Positions 44,715 to 54,144 of a stretch of 64,000 nt of DNA are shown piece after piece. Location of the stretch: positions 15,165,637-15,229,636 of the forward strand of contig NC_049996.1 of NCBI RefSeq assembly GCF_000003815.2. Reading direction: 5' to 3'. A program made the position numbers and the translations under genes. The stretch comes from Branchiostoma floridae (lineage: Eukaryota > Chordata > Leptocardii > Amphioxiformes > Branchiostomatidae). The notes under the pieces are model-generated. The model was not told the DNA's origin. It did no database searches and saw only the letters and a program-made list of their open reading frames with translations. Position 1 is the first letter of the stretch, and every line of letters starts with the position of its first letter.

Positions 44715-47700
44715 TGTCTGCGGTGCGTGTGTGTGTGTGTGTGTTTGTGTATCAACACAATAATTCAGCCGTACAGTTATATGTTATGCAGCCTTGGCTA
44801 CTACATGCAAGTATCTATCTGCCTAGATCTAACAGAGACAAAGAATCTACGTACGCCTGCCGCAGTCGGCCCCGTAGCCACAGCGCACACACTGGTGCGG
44901 GCTGTCGTGGGTACACTGGCACCCGCCGTCCTCGCAACACGCGCAGTCCCGCCGACGGTGGTCCCAGTAACACTGGCACCCGGTGGGGCTACGGGTCCAC
45001 AGGTCGCGCCGGGCCGACTTGTCATGGCGGGCTGAAAACATATGCAGTAAGTCTACAATAAAGTTTTCCTATATGTGGAAAGAGTTCTACTTTATGTGGA
45101 AGGTGTTCAGCACCTGGAACAGGTACTAGGTCGATTCTCTCTAACAGGGAAAGCGTTCAGCACCAGGAACAGGTCGGTTCTCTCTCACATAGAAACTTGG
45201 AAAGCGTTCAGTACCAGGGACAGGTCGAATCTACTGATGTTAAGTATATGTAAAAACCGTTCAGTACCAGGTACTTGGTGGTTCTACTTTTCTACTTATG
45301 TGGAAGGTGTTCAAAGCAAGGAATAATTCGATTTTACCATATTTGGAAGGCGTTCAGCACCAGGGACAGTTCTGTTTGCCATGTTTGGAAAGCGTAAAGC
45401 ACAAGGGACAGGTCGGTTTTCACATATTTGGAAAGTGTTCAGCACTAGCGACAGTTCGGTTTTCACATATTTGGAAATTGTTCGGCAACATGGTCAGGGA
45501 CAGTTCTAATTTCCCACATTGGGAAAGCGTTCAGCACCAGAGACGATTTGGTTTTCTCATATCTGGTGAGAGAACCGACCTGTCCCTAGTGCTGAACGCT
45601 TTCCAGTTAAGAGAAAACCGCCCCTTTTCCCACATTTGGAAACCGTTAATTCCAAGGACAGTTCGGTTTTCCCATATTTGGAAAGTGCTTAGCACCAGGG
45701 ACGATCGGTTTTCCCATATTTGGAAGTCTTCAGCACCAAGGACAGTTCCATTTTCCCCTATGTGGAAAGCGTTCAGTACCAGGGACAGGTCGGTTCTCTC
45801 ACATGGAAAGCGTTCAGTACCAGGGACAGGTCGGTTCTCTCACATGGAAAGCATTCAGCACCAGGGACAGGTTGAATCTGATATAAGTGAAAGGCGTTCA
45901 GTACCGGGAAAAGGACGGTTCTATTCTATGTGGAAGGTGTTCAGTACCAGCATCAGGTCGGTCCTATGTTTCTACTCTATGTGAAAGATGTTTATCTAGT
46001 CGATTCTACTTCTTTATTTTATATGGAAGGTGTTCAGTACCAAGGACAGGTCGGTTCTACATTTCTTTAACTTAATGTATAGAAGGTGTTCAGTACCAAG
46101 GACAGGTCGGTTTAAGATACGTGGATACTATGTTCGGTACCAAGCACAGCCTGATACTCCTATGCTGAAAGTCCAAGGGAAAACGTACATATGTGTACGG
46201 CATACTAATAACTTGAACCTTAATTTTTCTACTCACATGGACAATCATGTGTATTGCAGGATTGAGTGTCCAGCCGGTTGCCCGTGCAGCCGGCACCACC
46301 GTGCTGAGGAGGCTCACACTCTCGGGCGCGCTGCCGCCTGCCCCCGTCGCACGTGGCCGAGCACTCCGTCCACTCCGACCACTCTTTCCAGCTCCCGTCG
46401 ACTGGAAAAGAAAGGCTCATGTAAAAAAGACGTTTACACATTAAAATCTTATTATCACCATGAGGTTATACTTTCACCAGCGTCTGTGTGTCTGTCTGTG
46501 AACAAGATAACTCCTGGATGGATTGCTTTCATACTTGGCGTATTGGTGGAGTGTGACAAAAACTGAAAATGATTAGATATTTGGCCTCCTACCGGTATCG
46601 CTTTGTACTGCAGCGAAACTGCTGGATTTGATATATTGTGTTCTGGTTTCTAATGGGTCTCTTTTCATAATCGCAAACATTTTGAAATAAAAAATATTCT
46701 ATGATCAGCATCTTATTTGCCTTATGCACAGGCCTCATTAGAAAAAAGACCTAACGGTCTAAGTCTGAAATACCTCGTTTGAGTATAAGGCAATTTCTGG
46801 GCTTGTTTCTCTTTGTACACAAGAAGTAACATCTTGGGCAAGAAGTCACAATCTTGATAGTATTTCCTTTAAGAAATGAAATTTTTGACTTTCTCCCAGA
46901 ATGACCTTACCTGGGCATGGACCGTTGCTACACGGTCGCAGTTGGATGTTCTCTCCTTTGCACTCCCGCCCTCCGTGGGAGGGTCCGCGGCAGTTCCGCA
47001 GACGGGACTGCACCCCGCCGCCACAGCTCTCCGTGCACTGCTCCCACTCGCCCCATTCTTCCCACACGCCGTCAACTGGCCAGCAAAAACACAGGTTTGG
47101 TTATCTATCTATTGAGTTTTACCATATTTGTGGAAGGATTGATATAACAGGTGACCTCCACTTCTTAACGTCCTATCACAGGGACGATCCTAGCCAAAGC
47201 TAGGTACTCAATTGCACTGAGTGAAGTGAGGCAAGTCGTGTAAAGTGCATTTCCCAAGGGCATACAAACGGATTCGAACAACGTGTCAGACACCCTGTCT
47301 TTACGCTACACGACCCCACAAGGTTAAAGAATTCACAAGGGTCGTAGAGTGGAAACAAAAATTTCCGGAACAATACTTCCTATTTGTTGTTTTCAATTTG
47401 AGTTGTTCGACTGACACACTATCCTGATTAAATCGCGCTTATAGCGGCCCGCCCAACATTATCCGCCACCTCTCTGGAGCAGCTTACAAGCCGATTTCCA
47501 TGGTAACGGGGGTCCGACTAAAATCTTGGTGCTACGTGCTACTTCTTTCTTGAACGGATCCCTCTGGCTTATGGAGACAGGCAAACAAACTTTGCAGTGA
47601 GGGGCCAGTTACAGCACCAGCACAATGCTGACAGCAAAGTTCACATTACACAGACTACTGGCAAACCAGCTTAAGTTATATCTAGCTTCTTGTTGTTCTT

Positions 47701-50700
47701 GTTGTTTTCGTGGCAAGTCCGTGAATAGTATAGAAGTAGAACACACACCGTTACCAGTAGACTAACCCCTTGTTGTAGTTCTCGCACTACTGCGTGGCCC
47801 AAGGGCTACAGAAACGGAGATGGGCACCGCCCTATACATCACATGATATGTGGGATGAACAGATGGTCAAAGAAGATAGGAGACGTTATACCGGGACAAG
47901 GTTTCTTGACACATCGCCTGGTCTCCTCCTTGTCGCCATGACAGTCCTTCCCGCCGTTAGTCGGTCCCACACATTCATGGGTCCGCCTCTCCACGCCTGC
48001 TCCACACGTTACTGAGCATGCGCCCCAGTCAGACCACGGGCCCCACACGCCATCCGCTGTAGAATAGACAGACGATGATTCGTACAAGAAGAGCAAATCT
48101 ACCTTATCTTTAAACAAATAGAATCGTATGGAATTGTGCTCATTTTTCACCTTTTTCACTTTTCAATTTTGTACAAGGCGTGGCCAGGGCCTGCTTAGGC
48201 CTACGTCACATTTCCAAACCGGTGCCCGGTCGGGCAGCTTTCGGGAACGAAAAGTATGATATAAAAGACACCAAACTACACAAGACAGAAAGAGAATAGT
48301 CGTAGGCATTATTTGTGTATAATCTTTACGTAAACATTTCTATTTTTCGTTTCCACAAACAGCCCGGCCGGGTCCCGGTACGGACATGTGGAGCATGGGA
48401 ACGTTGAAGCTATGAACCTACTAGGGCAGTCGTCGGCGTTGCAGGTTCGGGTTTCCTCGGAGTCCCCCTCGCACGCCGCACGCCGGCATTGTTTGTGTAT
48501 ATTTTTACGTATTTTTATTTTTCGTTTCCAGGGCCCCGGTTTGGAAATGTGACTGTAGCTATGAACCTACTGGGGCAGTCGTCGGCGTTGCAGGTTCGGG
48601 TCTCCTCGGAGCCCCCCTCGCACCCCGCCGCACCGTCCGCCCAGCCCTGGCACTTCCTGCTCCGCCGCTGCTGCCCCCCTCCGCATGACTTGGTACATCC
48701 GCCCCAGGTAGACCACTTCGACCACTGGAAGTCATCTGGTGAAAAGGTAAAGATAATGAATGAAGGGTAAAGATAATCATGAGCAGTCATCTAGCCTCTA
48801 CCAGGCTCCACAGGTCGCTGGGAAATAGTACAGCCGCCCCAGGGCGACCGCTTCGACCACTGGAAGTCATCTGGTATGAAAGGTAAAGATTGTCATATAT
48901 AAGCAGTCATCTAGCCTCTACCAGGCTCCACAGGGCGCTAGGAAATAGTACAGCCGATCCAGGACGACCGCTTAGACCACTGGAAGTCATGTGGTGTAAA
49001 AGTGAAAGATTATCATCGCAAACAGTCATCTAGTAATCTCCAAGCAGATCCTGCGGTAGCACAAGATAGCTAGTATCAAAAGCTGGCAGAGGAGTGAAGC
49101 CGGCTTAGGAGTGTGCTCGCTACCGCTACAAGGCAAATGGACACCTTTTGGCTGACTACACTCCTTGGCCAGTTTGGTACTATCTTATGCCATCGTAGGA
49201 TCTGCTTGGAGATGATCAACTAGCCTCTACCAGGCTCCACAGGTCGCTGGAAAATAGTACAGCCGCCCCAAGTAGACCACTTCGACCACTGGAAGTCATC
49301 AGGCATAAAAGGCGATAATCATCGCAAACAGTCATCTAGTAATCTCCAAGCAGATCCTTCGGTAGCATAAGATAGTATCAAAAGCTTTTACAAAATAAAA
49401 TCATCCATTCATTCAAAGCTAGCAACTAGCTTCCACCAGGCTCCACAGGTCGCTGGGAAATAGCAGAAATTGGTCGAATAGACTGATGGCACGCCAGAGG
49501 AGTTAGTTGGCCGAGGGATACCTCTAACAAACTCTACTCCTCGATGGAGCCTAGTAGAGGCTAGTACATGTAGCTGCCTGCAGTACGACAATGCGTCTTC
49601 GCTCCTACTGAGCTTGCACACTGGAACACCCGAACGCCTTTGGGTAAGTGTGCTGGGTTCTTTTACTGGTTTCTTTAACCTCTACGTCACACCGTGGGAC
49701 GGCCTGTGCTGTGGCTACCGGGCTATATTTGGACCAGGCCGGGGCCCGGACGTCTTAAAATCCCCGATTGGCACCCACGCAACTGTGACCAAAAACAAAA
49801 CACGGAGGCTGCCGGTTTTACGTCCCCAACTGAACAGACGAACAGCCCCTGGTTCTAATACACATTCATGACATTTGTAACACGTACTTTCCAAAATGGA
49901 CTATAAAACAATCATTCAAAAAGTGCATTCCAAAGGGTATAGACTGCAGTGACTAAATGTCAATGTGCAGTGTACACAGATACGTGTACGTACAACGTCG
50001 TGTGATCCACCTCTGACATTGGTCAAGTACATTTGTAATTGCATTGTTGATTGCCAGACATGTGCTCTACTGTCAAGAAATAAATCAGTAGGCTAGGAAC
50101 AATTGCTGATTTCCTATCTCTTTATAGCTTCCGTTACCATTTACTAGCATCTCACCCGGACATGGCTTCTCGTTGCAGGCCTGTGTCTCGTGGGTTCCGC
50201 CGTCGCAGCCCTTCCCGCCGTGTGCCGGGGCGGGGTCCGTACACTCCCGGGAGCGGGCCTGCTGTCCCCCGCCGCACGTCTCCGTGCACTCGCCCCACGC
50301 CGTCCACGGGCTCCAGTTCCCGTCAACTTTGTGAGAGAAAAAAATATTTTAAAAAAAGTGTCACTTTTTTCTCGTCCATTTTGTGTCATTGGCTGGTAGT
50401 ACATGTACAATGGTTTTAAAAGCTATGAAGCACGACTTAAAATTTTTGGCCCCGTCCATAATAAAAAAATTAAACGGTTCTATCCGTTTGGCCTCTGTGC
50501 ACTCGCCCCATGCCGTCCACGGGCTCCAGTTCCCGACAAATTTGTGTATGAAGAAAAAATGCGTCGCTTTTTTCTCGTTCATGTTGCGTTATTGGCTATG
50601 TATGTCAAGTGACAGTGTAAATACCAGCGAAATATCTGTTTGGACATAGAACGGCGTGTGTTGTGTATTTTCAGAAGGTTCTGTTTTTATATCTTCCCAT

Positions 50701-51479
50701 TTGATGGCAATCTTTTATTACTAGTACTGAACAAGTCAGAAAAAATCTAGATCTATCTCTGTTTTAGCCGCAAACGCAATGATGGATTCGCTTGTGGTTG
50801 TCACCTAAATCCATTTTCTATGTTCCTAGAATTCATCCATTCATATAAATGATTTCTGATGAACCTTCCTTGCAGACGCAGATGTAGCACCCGTTCTCGT
50901 CCTTCTTGTATCCGCCCATACACGACAGCATACACAGGTCGTACGAACATCGCGGGGCGGCCGCAGCTGAACACAACATCATAGGCCACGGTTACAAAAC
51001 GTACAATGCTACAATGATAGTCTAGGTGGAGAGACCCCTTACAGTGTACAAATCGGTAAATATATCAAAGAATGTTTAGCTCATAAAACTTTATCCTAAA
51101 GTTTACTTTGAGTACCTTTAAAACAGTGTGATACTAGATTTTGACATTGTTCTAACTTTATATCTTAAAAGTACCATATTAGACATTGTTTTAACTTTAT
51201 ATTTCAAAAATAACCTTCAAAATGGATAATACTAAAGTAGGCATTGTTGAAACTTGAGTACCTTTTAAAATAGTGGGACACTAGATAAGGCACTGTTATA
51301 ACTTTAAGTTGAGTACCTTAAAACAGTGTGACACTAAATCAGGCATTGTTTTAAGTAACATTGAGTACCTTAAACAGAGTGATACGTAGTCTAATTGTAC
51401 CTCTTGACTTTCCCGGCACGGCAAGAGTCGTCTGCAGTGCGGTCGTGACTACCAGGACAACCAACGCTGCTGTCTCCAT
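44176..51479 (-). CDS. Secreted antistasin/TSP1-repeat protein with new Cys-rich tail
   Basis: Nine exons: 51401-51479, 50865-50966, 50156-50326, 48571-48735, 47892-48056, 46911-47075, 46237-46401, 44855-45031 and 44176-44375. All have GT/AG borders, all junctions are phase 1, and together they encode about 462 residues. Order: signal peptide, one antistasin-like domain, five thrombospondin type 1 repeats, two tandem ten-cysteine modules, stop. TSP1 repeats in general mediate matrix, receptor and glycosaminoglycan contacts and carry C-mannose and O-fucose; antistasin domains in leeches and cnidarians inhibit serine proteases. So a secreted matrix-bound regulator is likely, but the actual partner is unknown. 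I know no vertebrate protein with this order, hence no symbol. Confidence 0.85.
44651..44750. repeat. (GT)n microsatellite
   Basis: About 45 TG units with a few interruptions, in the last intron of the TSP1-repeat gene. Open frames here translate as alternating Cys-Val and are artefacts. Confidence 0.95.
44855..45031 (-). CDS. Exon 8: ten-cysteine module A
   Basis: Fifty-eight codons between a TTTTCAG acceptor and a C|GTACGT donor. A basic linker (RHDKSARRDLWTR) leads into GCQCYW, then DCACCEDGGCQC, then QCVRCGYGADCG. The ten cysteines match module B with loop lengths differing by one. The basic linker could be a proprotein cleavage or heparin-binding site (inference). Confidence 0.75.
45063..46125 (+). 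repeat. Minisatellite in intron 7, with inverted segment
   Basis: About 25 units of 36-50 bp containing GGAAAGCGTTCAGCACCAGG and GGACAGGTCGGTTCTCTCAC in varying states of decay. One stretch at 45566-45610 has the same words in the opposite orientation (GACCTGTCCCTAGTGCTGAA), so part of the array has been inverted. The 228-codon frame across it is not a gene. Confidence 0.85.
46237..46401 (-). CDS. Exon 7: TSP1 repeat 5
   Basis: Fifty-five codons. GSWKEWSEWTECSATCDGGR gives the WxxWxxW ladder and the first cysteine pair. Six cysteines in TSP1 order. The usual O-fucosylation sequon CxxS/TCG is altered here to CSATCD, so this repeat may lack O-fucose. Confidence 0.85.
46911..47075 (-). CDS. Exon 6: TSP1 repeat 4
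   Basis: Fifty-five codons. VWEEWGEWEQCTESCGGG begins the repeat; the six cysteines are all present and the CTESCG sequon is intact. Confidence 0.88.
47160..47320 (-). repeat. tRNA-like SINE in intron 5
   Basis: Shares the AAGTCGTGTAAAGTGCATTTC tail region and a GGATTCGAACAACG B-box-like run with the SINE copies at 12290 and 13310. Located in the intron between TSP1 exons 3 and 4. Confidence 0.5.
47892..48056 (-). CDS. Exon 5: TSP1 repeat 3
   Basis: Fifty-five codons. GVWGPWSDWGACSVTCGAGV is the closest to the textbook TSP1 start (WSxW and CSVTCG). All six cysteines present. The CSVTCG motif is the one linked in vertebrate thrombospondin-1 to CD36 binding; whether that holds here is unknown. 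Confidence 0.9.
48195..48553. mobile_element. MITE with TTAGGCCTACGTCACATTTC ends, family Z
   Basis: The left end TTAGGCCTACGTCACATTTC pairs with the right end GGTTTGGAAATGTGAC. Similar elements lie at 52090-52278 and 52612-52797. The right end stops only 16 bp from the donor of the TSP1 exon at 48571, and the element contains a copied piece of that exon (48407-48484). Confidence 0.65.
48407..48484 (-). pseudogene. Truncated copy of TSP1 exon 4 (3' end)
   Basis: Nearly identical to the last 70 or so bases of the exon at 48571-48735, including the donor-flanking CCTACTRGGGCAGTCGTCGG and the CNADDC coding run, but with no 5' half. The duplicated unit (48309-48484 versus 48487-48634) also includes part of the family Z element, so element and exon were copied together. 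Confidence 0.7.
48571..48735 (-). CDS. Exon 4: TSP1 repeat 2
   Basis: Fifty-five codons. DFQWSKWSTWGGCTKSCGGG begins it, and the six cysteines are complete. Sequon CTKSCG intact. This exon has been the source of at least four partial copies in its own introns. Confidence 0.88.
48831..48870 (-). pseudogene. Truncated copy 1 of TSP1 exon 4 (5' end)
   Basis: Matches the first 40 bases of the exon at 48571-48735 (coding DFQWSKRS...WGG) and still has an intact CAG acceptor, but runs straight into a family D element end (TAGCCTCTACCAGGCTCCAC, minus complement). Not usable as a full TSP1 repeat. Confidence 0.65.
48951..48990 (-). pseudogene. Truncated copy 2 of TSP1 exon 4 (5' end)
   Basis: Same 40 base piece as copy 1 with several substitutions and an acceptor changed from CAG to CAC. 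Unit length between copies 1 and 2 is 120 bp. Confidence 0.65.
49034..49212. repeat. Family C palindromic element
   Basis: Full short form inserted between copies 2 and 3 of the duplicated exon fragment. Near-identical to 39308-39480. A broken left arm of the same family lies at 49342-49386. Confidence 0.75.
49260..49299 (-). pseudogene. Truncated copy 3 of TSP1 exon 4 (5' end)
   Basis: Same fragment again, closer to the parent exon in one part (AAGTAGACCACTTCGACCAC), with the acceptor AG changed to TG. Preceded and followed by family D and C element parts. Confidence 0.65.
49428..49563. repeat. Family D element
   Basis: Left end TAGCTTCCACCAGGCTCCAC, right end GGAGCCTAGTAGAGGCTA in reverse. 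Contains GTCGCTGGGAAATAGCAGAA and a central CCAGAGGAGTTAGTTGG shared with 56245-56418. Confidence 0.6.
49570..50150. other. Intron sequence, partial repeat
   Basis: Within intron 3 of the TSP1-repeat gene. 49660-49850 has GC-rich DNA including GCCGGTTTTACGTCCCCAAC, which is similar to CCGTTTTACGTCCCACCCG at 31178-31196, so a dispersed element is likely. Nothing else. Confidence 0.4.
50156..50326 (-). CDS. Exon 3: TSP1 repeat 1
   Basis: Fifty-seven codons, two more than the other TSP1 exons. GNWSPWTAWGECTETCGGGQ begins it; six cysteines; CTETCG sequon intact. The acceptor is AAG, less usual than CAG. Confidence 0.88.
50495..50543 (-). pseudogene. Truncated copy of TSP1 exon 3 (5' end)
   Basis: Repeats the first 45 or so bases of exon 3 (coding GNWSPWTAWGECTE) and the upstream flank, then diverges into unrelated sequence. 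The flanks up to 50610 match 50330-50400, so a block of about 120 bp was copied in tandem. Cannot encode a repeat. Confidence 0.7.
50865..50966 (-). CDS. Exon 2: antistasin-like domain
   Basis: Thirty-four codons. RCSYDLCMLSCMGGYKKD then ENGCYICVC gives C-x4-C-x3-C-x2-GY-x2-D-x2-GC-x2-C-x-C, the antistasin family pattern with all six cysteines. Preceded by an alanine-rich run. Antistasin domains elsewhere inhibit serine proteases such as factor Xa; the reactive-site residue cannot be assigned safely here. Confidence 0.8.
51105..51395. repeat. Tandem repeat in intron 1
   Basis: About five diverged units of 55-70 bp with AAAACAGTGTGACACTA, GGCATTGTT and TTGAGTACCTTAAAA words. Confidence 0.7.
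51401..51479 (-). CDS. Exon 1: signal peptide
   Basis: Starts at the first ATG (51477-51479), which opens METAALVVLVVTTALQTTLA followed by VPGKSR. A charged start, a hydrophobic core of about 15 residues and small residues before a cleavage site near residue 20 form a classic signal peptide. Donor GAG|GTACAA in phase 1. Confidence 0.8.
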
Positions 51480-51570
51480 CCTTCAATACGGCGGTCTCTC
51501 ACAATGAAAAACTACAGGAATACTGTACTCAAGACCGTTACCAGTCGCACGTATTAGCACCAGGGCCGTA

Positions 51571-51580
51571 TGGTATTATA
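51571..51580 (-). promoter_or_regulatory. TATA-like box of the TSP1-repeat gene
   Basis: TATAATACCA on the minus strand, about 95 nt upstream of the start codon. Position is right for a start of transcription about 65 nt before the ATG. No other support. Confidence 0.3.
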
Positions 51581-51599
51581 GAACGGGTGAAACTGAGCA

Positions 51600-52085
51600 A
51601 AATAGTATATCATTTCTCTTAGGCGGTCACTGAGACACAATCTAGAAACTAAGGAACATGTTTCTTTGCCACCATTGGTCCAGATTCCGTGAAAATATGA
51701 ACAGCTTGAGAAGATTAGGTCCTTCTGTTGCAGATTTACAGGAGATTATCCTCTTTCAATGAGAAAGTTCTTAATCCGAAAGTCTGACGTCTCTACAACG
51801 TATTTAATTCCATCTGTAAATTTGCTGTACAAAGGGAACAATATCATGTACGCTGAAATGTAACTGTATTGAATTGTTTCTGCTAGTTCATTCTAGTGAC
51901 ACTGCAGACGAATGATGGATGTCACTCGAAACGTCCGGAAGCAAATCTCCGTTTTTAACCAGTTGTAGAGATTGAATTGTATCTAGTTTGAATATTGTGT
52001 AATCTGGTATATATGTCTCCTTTTGTTCGGAAGAAGACAACGCCGTCACCAATATGATTTAACCTAAAAAGGTTAAAGTAATGCA
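51600..52085. other. Intergenic upstream of TSP1-repeat gene
   Basis: The phrases 'TGTCACTCGAAACGTCCGGA' near 51920 and 'AGTTGTAGAGATTGAATTGT' near 51960 also occur, diverged, at 27450-27515 and 60505-60600, so an old dispersed repeat lies here. Confidence 0.4.
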
Positions 52086-52089
52086 AGGG

Positions 52090-52278
52090 TCGCATGTCCA
52101 AGCCGGGGCCCGGCTGGGCTGAAACGAAAAATAAAACGGTATACCTAGAAATAAGCACAAAGCATGCCCACGACTCTCCTTTTTACGTCTTGTAAAGTCT
52201 GGTCTCTTTTATATCATACTTGTCGTTCCCGAAAGCTGACCGACCGGGCACCGGTTTGGAAATGTGACGTAGGCCTAA
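52090..52278. mobile_element. Family Z MITE
   Basis: Right end GGTTTGGAAATGTGACGTAG GCCTAA as in 48195-48553, in the opposite orientation; the left end (GTCCAAGCCGGGGCCCGG) is diverged. Both share TTTTATATCATACTT and CGTTCCCGAAAGCTG blocks. Confidence 0.6.
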
Positions 52279-52502
52279 GTTAGAGTTTGTGGTGTAGCCA
52301 TAAGGGCGGTTCCCATCTCTGGATTATTACCAGCTGTGGAATACTAAATTCCCCCAAATAAAATTTCGTTTGAACAGTTGTTGTTCTAGCCGATCAGCCA
52401 GTGTGCCAGCTGAGTAGACATTGGGGTGTTGTGTTAAGACAATGAAGTAAGGGGAGTATCTCTGTATGGAGACAAAACTTCAACTTAGGTAGCGTTTTAA
52501 GT

Positions 52503-52600
52503 ACTAGTAGTCCAGTGGTTGGCGGCCCTGCCTCTAGATACAGAATGAAGGAGTTCCATTGCGCCTATGTCGCCCATCCGACATGCACGCTACTGTGAAG
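52503..52600 (+). repeat. tRNA-like SINE head
   Basis: Plus-strand GTCCAGTGGTTGGCGGCCCT (A-box region) followed by GGAGTTCCATTGCGCC (decayed B box). Same family as 1180-1415 in reverse. Confidence 0.5.
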
Positions 52601-52611
52601 GGTTGCATTCC

Positions 52612-52797
52612 TTAGGCCTACGTCACGTCACGTTTCCAGACCGTGACCCGGCCGGGCAGCCTTGGGGAACGAAAAGTATGGTATAAAAGACATCAAAATA
52701 CACAAGACGTCGTGGGCATTATTTGTGCATATTTGTGCATACTTCTCTATATTTCGTTTCCACAAACATCCCGGTCCCGCTTTGGAAATGTGACGTT
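52612..52797. mobile_element. Family Z MITE
   Basis: Left end TTAGGCCTACGTCACG, right end CTTTGGAAATGTGACG. It sits inside the SINE above and below it, splitting the two parts (52503-52611 and 52798-52990). Confidence 0.6.
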
Positions 52798-52804
52798 AGT
52801 CTTA

Positions 52805-52990
52805 TGTAGCGTTTGATGTCCAGTGGCTAGGAGTCCTGCCTCTAGCTAAGAGTTCGATTCCGGCTGTGTCGTTCACCAGATAAAAGGCACCAAACTACTC
52901 AAGACATACAGCTACCGGAAAGGGTTGCAGTCCTTAGGACGGGACGTTATGCCGTAGCCCAGTGTTCATTGTACTTATCGAAAAGAGTTT
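52805..52990 (+). repeat. tRNA-like SINE
   Basis: GATGTCCAGTGGCTAGGAGT (A-box region) and AAGAGTTCGATTCCGGCTGT (good B box), then a tail with GGGTTGCAGTCCTTAGGACG shared with 1290-1330 (minus). Confidence 0.55.
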
Positions 52991-53150
52991 TTCCAGTTTT
53001 TACAAAGAAACTGTACGGTCGGTCTTCTCTATCACGACCAGTGGACTTCACTAGACCAAACTGGATCAAGATCATTTTCAGTTTCTAATTGAGATTTCGG
53101 TAGTCATGCGCTACCTTCCTCTGGGTATTACTGACTGGTTATACCTCCGG

Positions 53151-53370
53151 TCGCTTGGTGGCGCTACAGTAAGAGGGAGGCCGTCCCAACCGTGACTAAG
53201 CTTGTATCCCCCCTCGTCAATGTTTAAACCTGTTGAACATTGAATTATCAACCTGATGAAACTATGCACGGTTGGTGAGTACTGACGTACGGTGTGGATA
53301 CACTAGGTGGCGCAGCAGTGGGAAGTCACAAACGTGACTAAGTTTGTATCCCCCCTCATCAAGGTTTTAT
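53151..53370 (+). repeat. Two-unit tandem duplication
   Basis: The blocks at 53155-53235 and 53308-53372 share GGTGGCGC, CGTGACTAAG and TTTGTATCCCCCCTC in order. About 155 bp apart. No coding content. Confidence 0.6.
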
Positions 53371-53374
53371 TCAA

Positions 53375-54140
53375 TGCCAATTTAAAGTACCTTGAAAGTA
53401 GCAACAATGCCACAGGAATGTATAGTCATGCATTTGATTAGAAATTAGATTTTCAGAAGAAGGGGGATAAATTCAAGGATCAAGTTTAAGATATATATTA
53501 CTGTTGTATAATCTAAGGCTACTTTCTGGCTAACAAATTAAGCAACCAAATCTAAAGTCTGATCCGAAACCTGAAAAGTCTGGACTGTCTCTTGTCCCCA
53601 TTTAGATTATCCATCACTAACGACCTTCCATCTATTCCACCATTACACTGTAAGTATGCTCATTAATTCCTACATGTGTATATGTAAATTAACTTTGTGT
53701 GTTTGTCTGTATCTTTGTGGGTCAGCCGTCACCAGCGCAAGCTGCCTAGGCAGTGTAATGATTTTGTTGTCATTTCCAATAAATACAAATACAAGGCTCA
53801 TGAACATCCACTTCAACAAACTGTTCTATTGTAACAGCTTTTATTTCCACAGTTGAGATCAAATAGTACCTTCCATCTCTTTAAAATAGACTCTGTTGTG
53901 AGAGCTTATATTCAGTGTTGCTAGCACTATACATTGATAAATTACTATTATCGTGTTGTACATATTACAAATCAGTAAAAGTTCTGTGGAATTAATACTA
54001 AATTGCCATACAAGTACATGTTCTACACATGTAAAAGCTTAATCTAAAACTGTTGCCACTTAACAACATCATCATTATCATCATCATCAACATCAACAAC
54101 TACATCAATGACTATAGAGGGAAATATTTGTCTGGAAGAC
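53375..54140. other. Intergenic, nothing recognised
   Basis: AT-rich, with a (CAT)n-like run at 54067-54090. No exon or repeat supported. Confidence 0.35.
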
Positions 54141-54144
54141 CCCA

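Noticed and set aside
44652-45061. Plus-strand frames with Cys-Val runs
   Set aside because: Produced by the (GT)n microsatellite and by antisense of exon 8.
45298-45984. 228-codon plus-strand open frame
   Set aside because: It is a readthrough of a minisatellite inside an intron; the repeated protein wording only reflects the repeat unit.
45063-46125. CRISPR-like array
   Set aside because: Units vary in length and sequence with no unique spacers, and the context is a eukaryotic intron.
46876-47203. Plus-strand frames opposite TSP1 exon 6
   Set aside because: Antisense shadows of a well-supported exon; the same holds for plus-strand frames at 44166-44496, 48489-48770 and 50162-50419.
51401-51479. 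TSP1-repeat gene as ADAMTS or SCO-spondin
   Set aside because: No metalloprotease, spacer, VWD or TIL sequences are present between the signal peptide and the stop; the gene is complete within the window without them.
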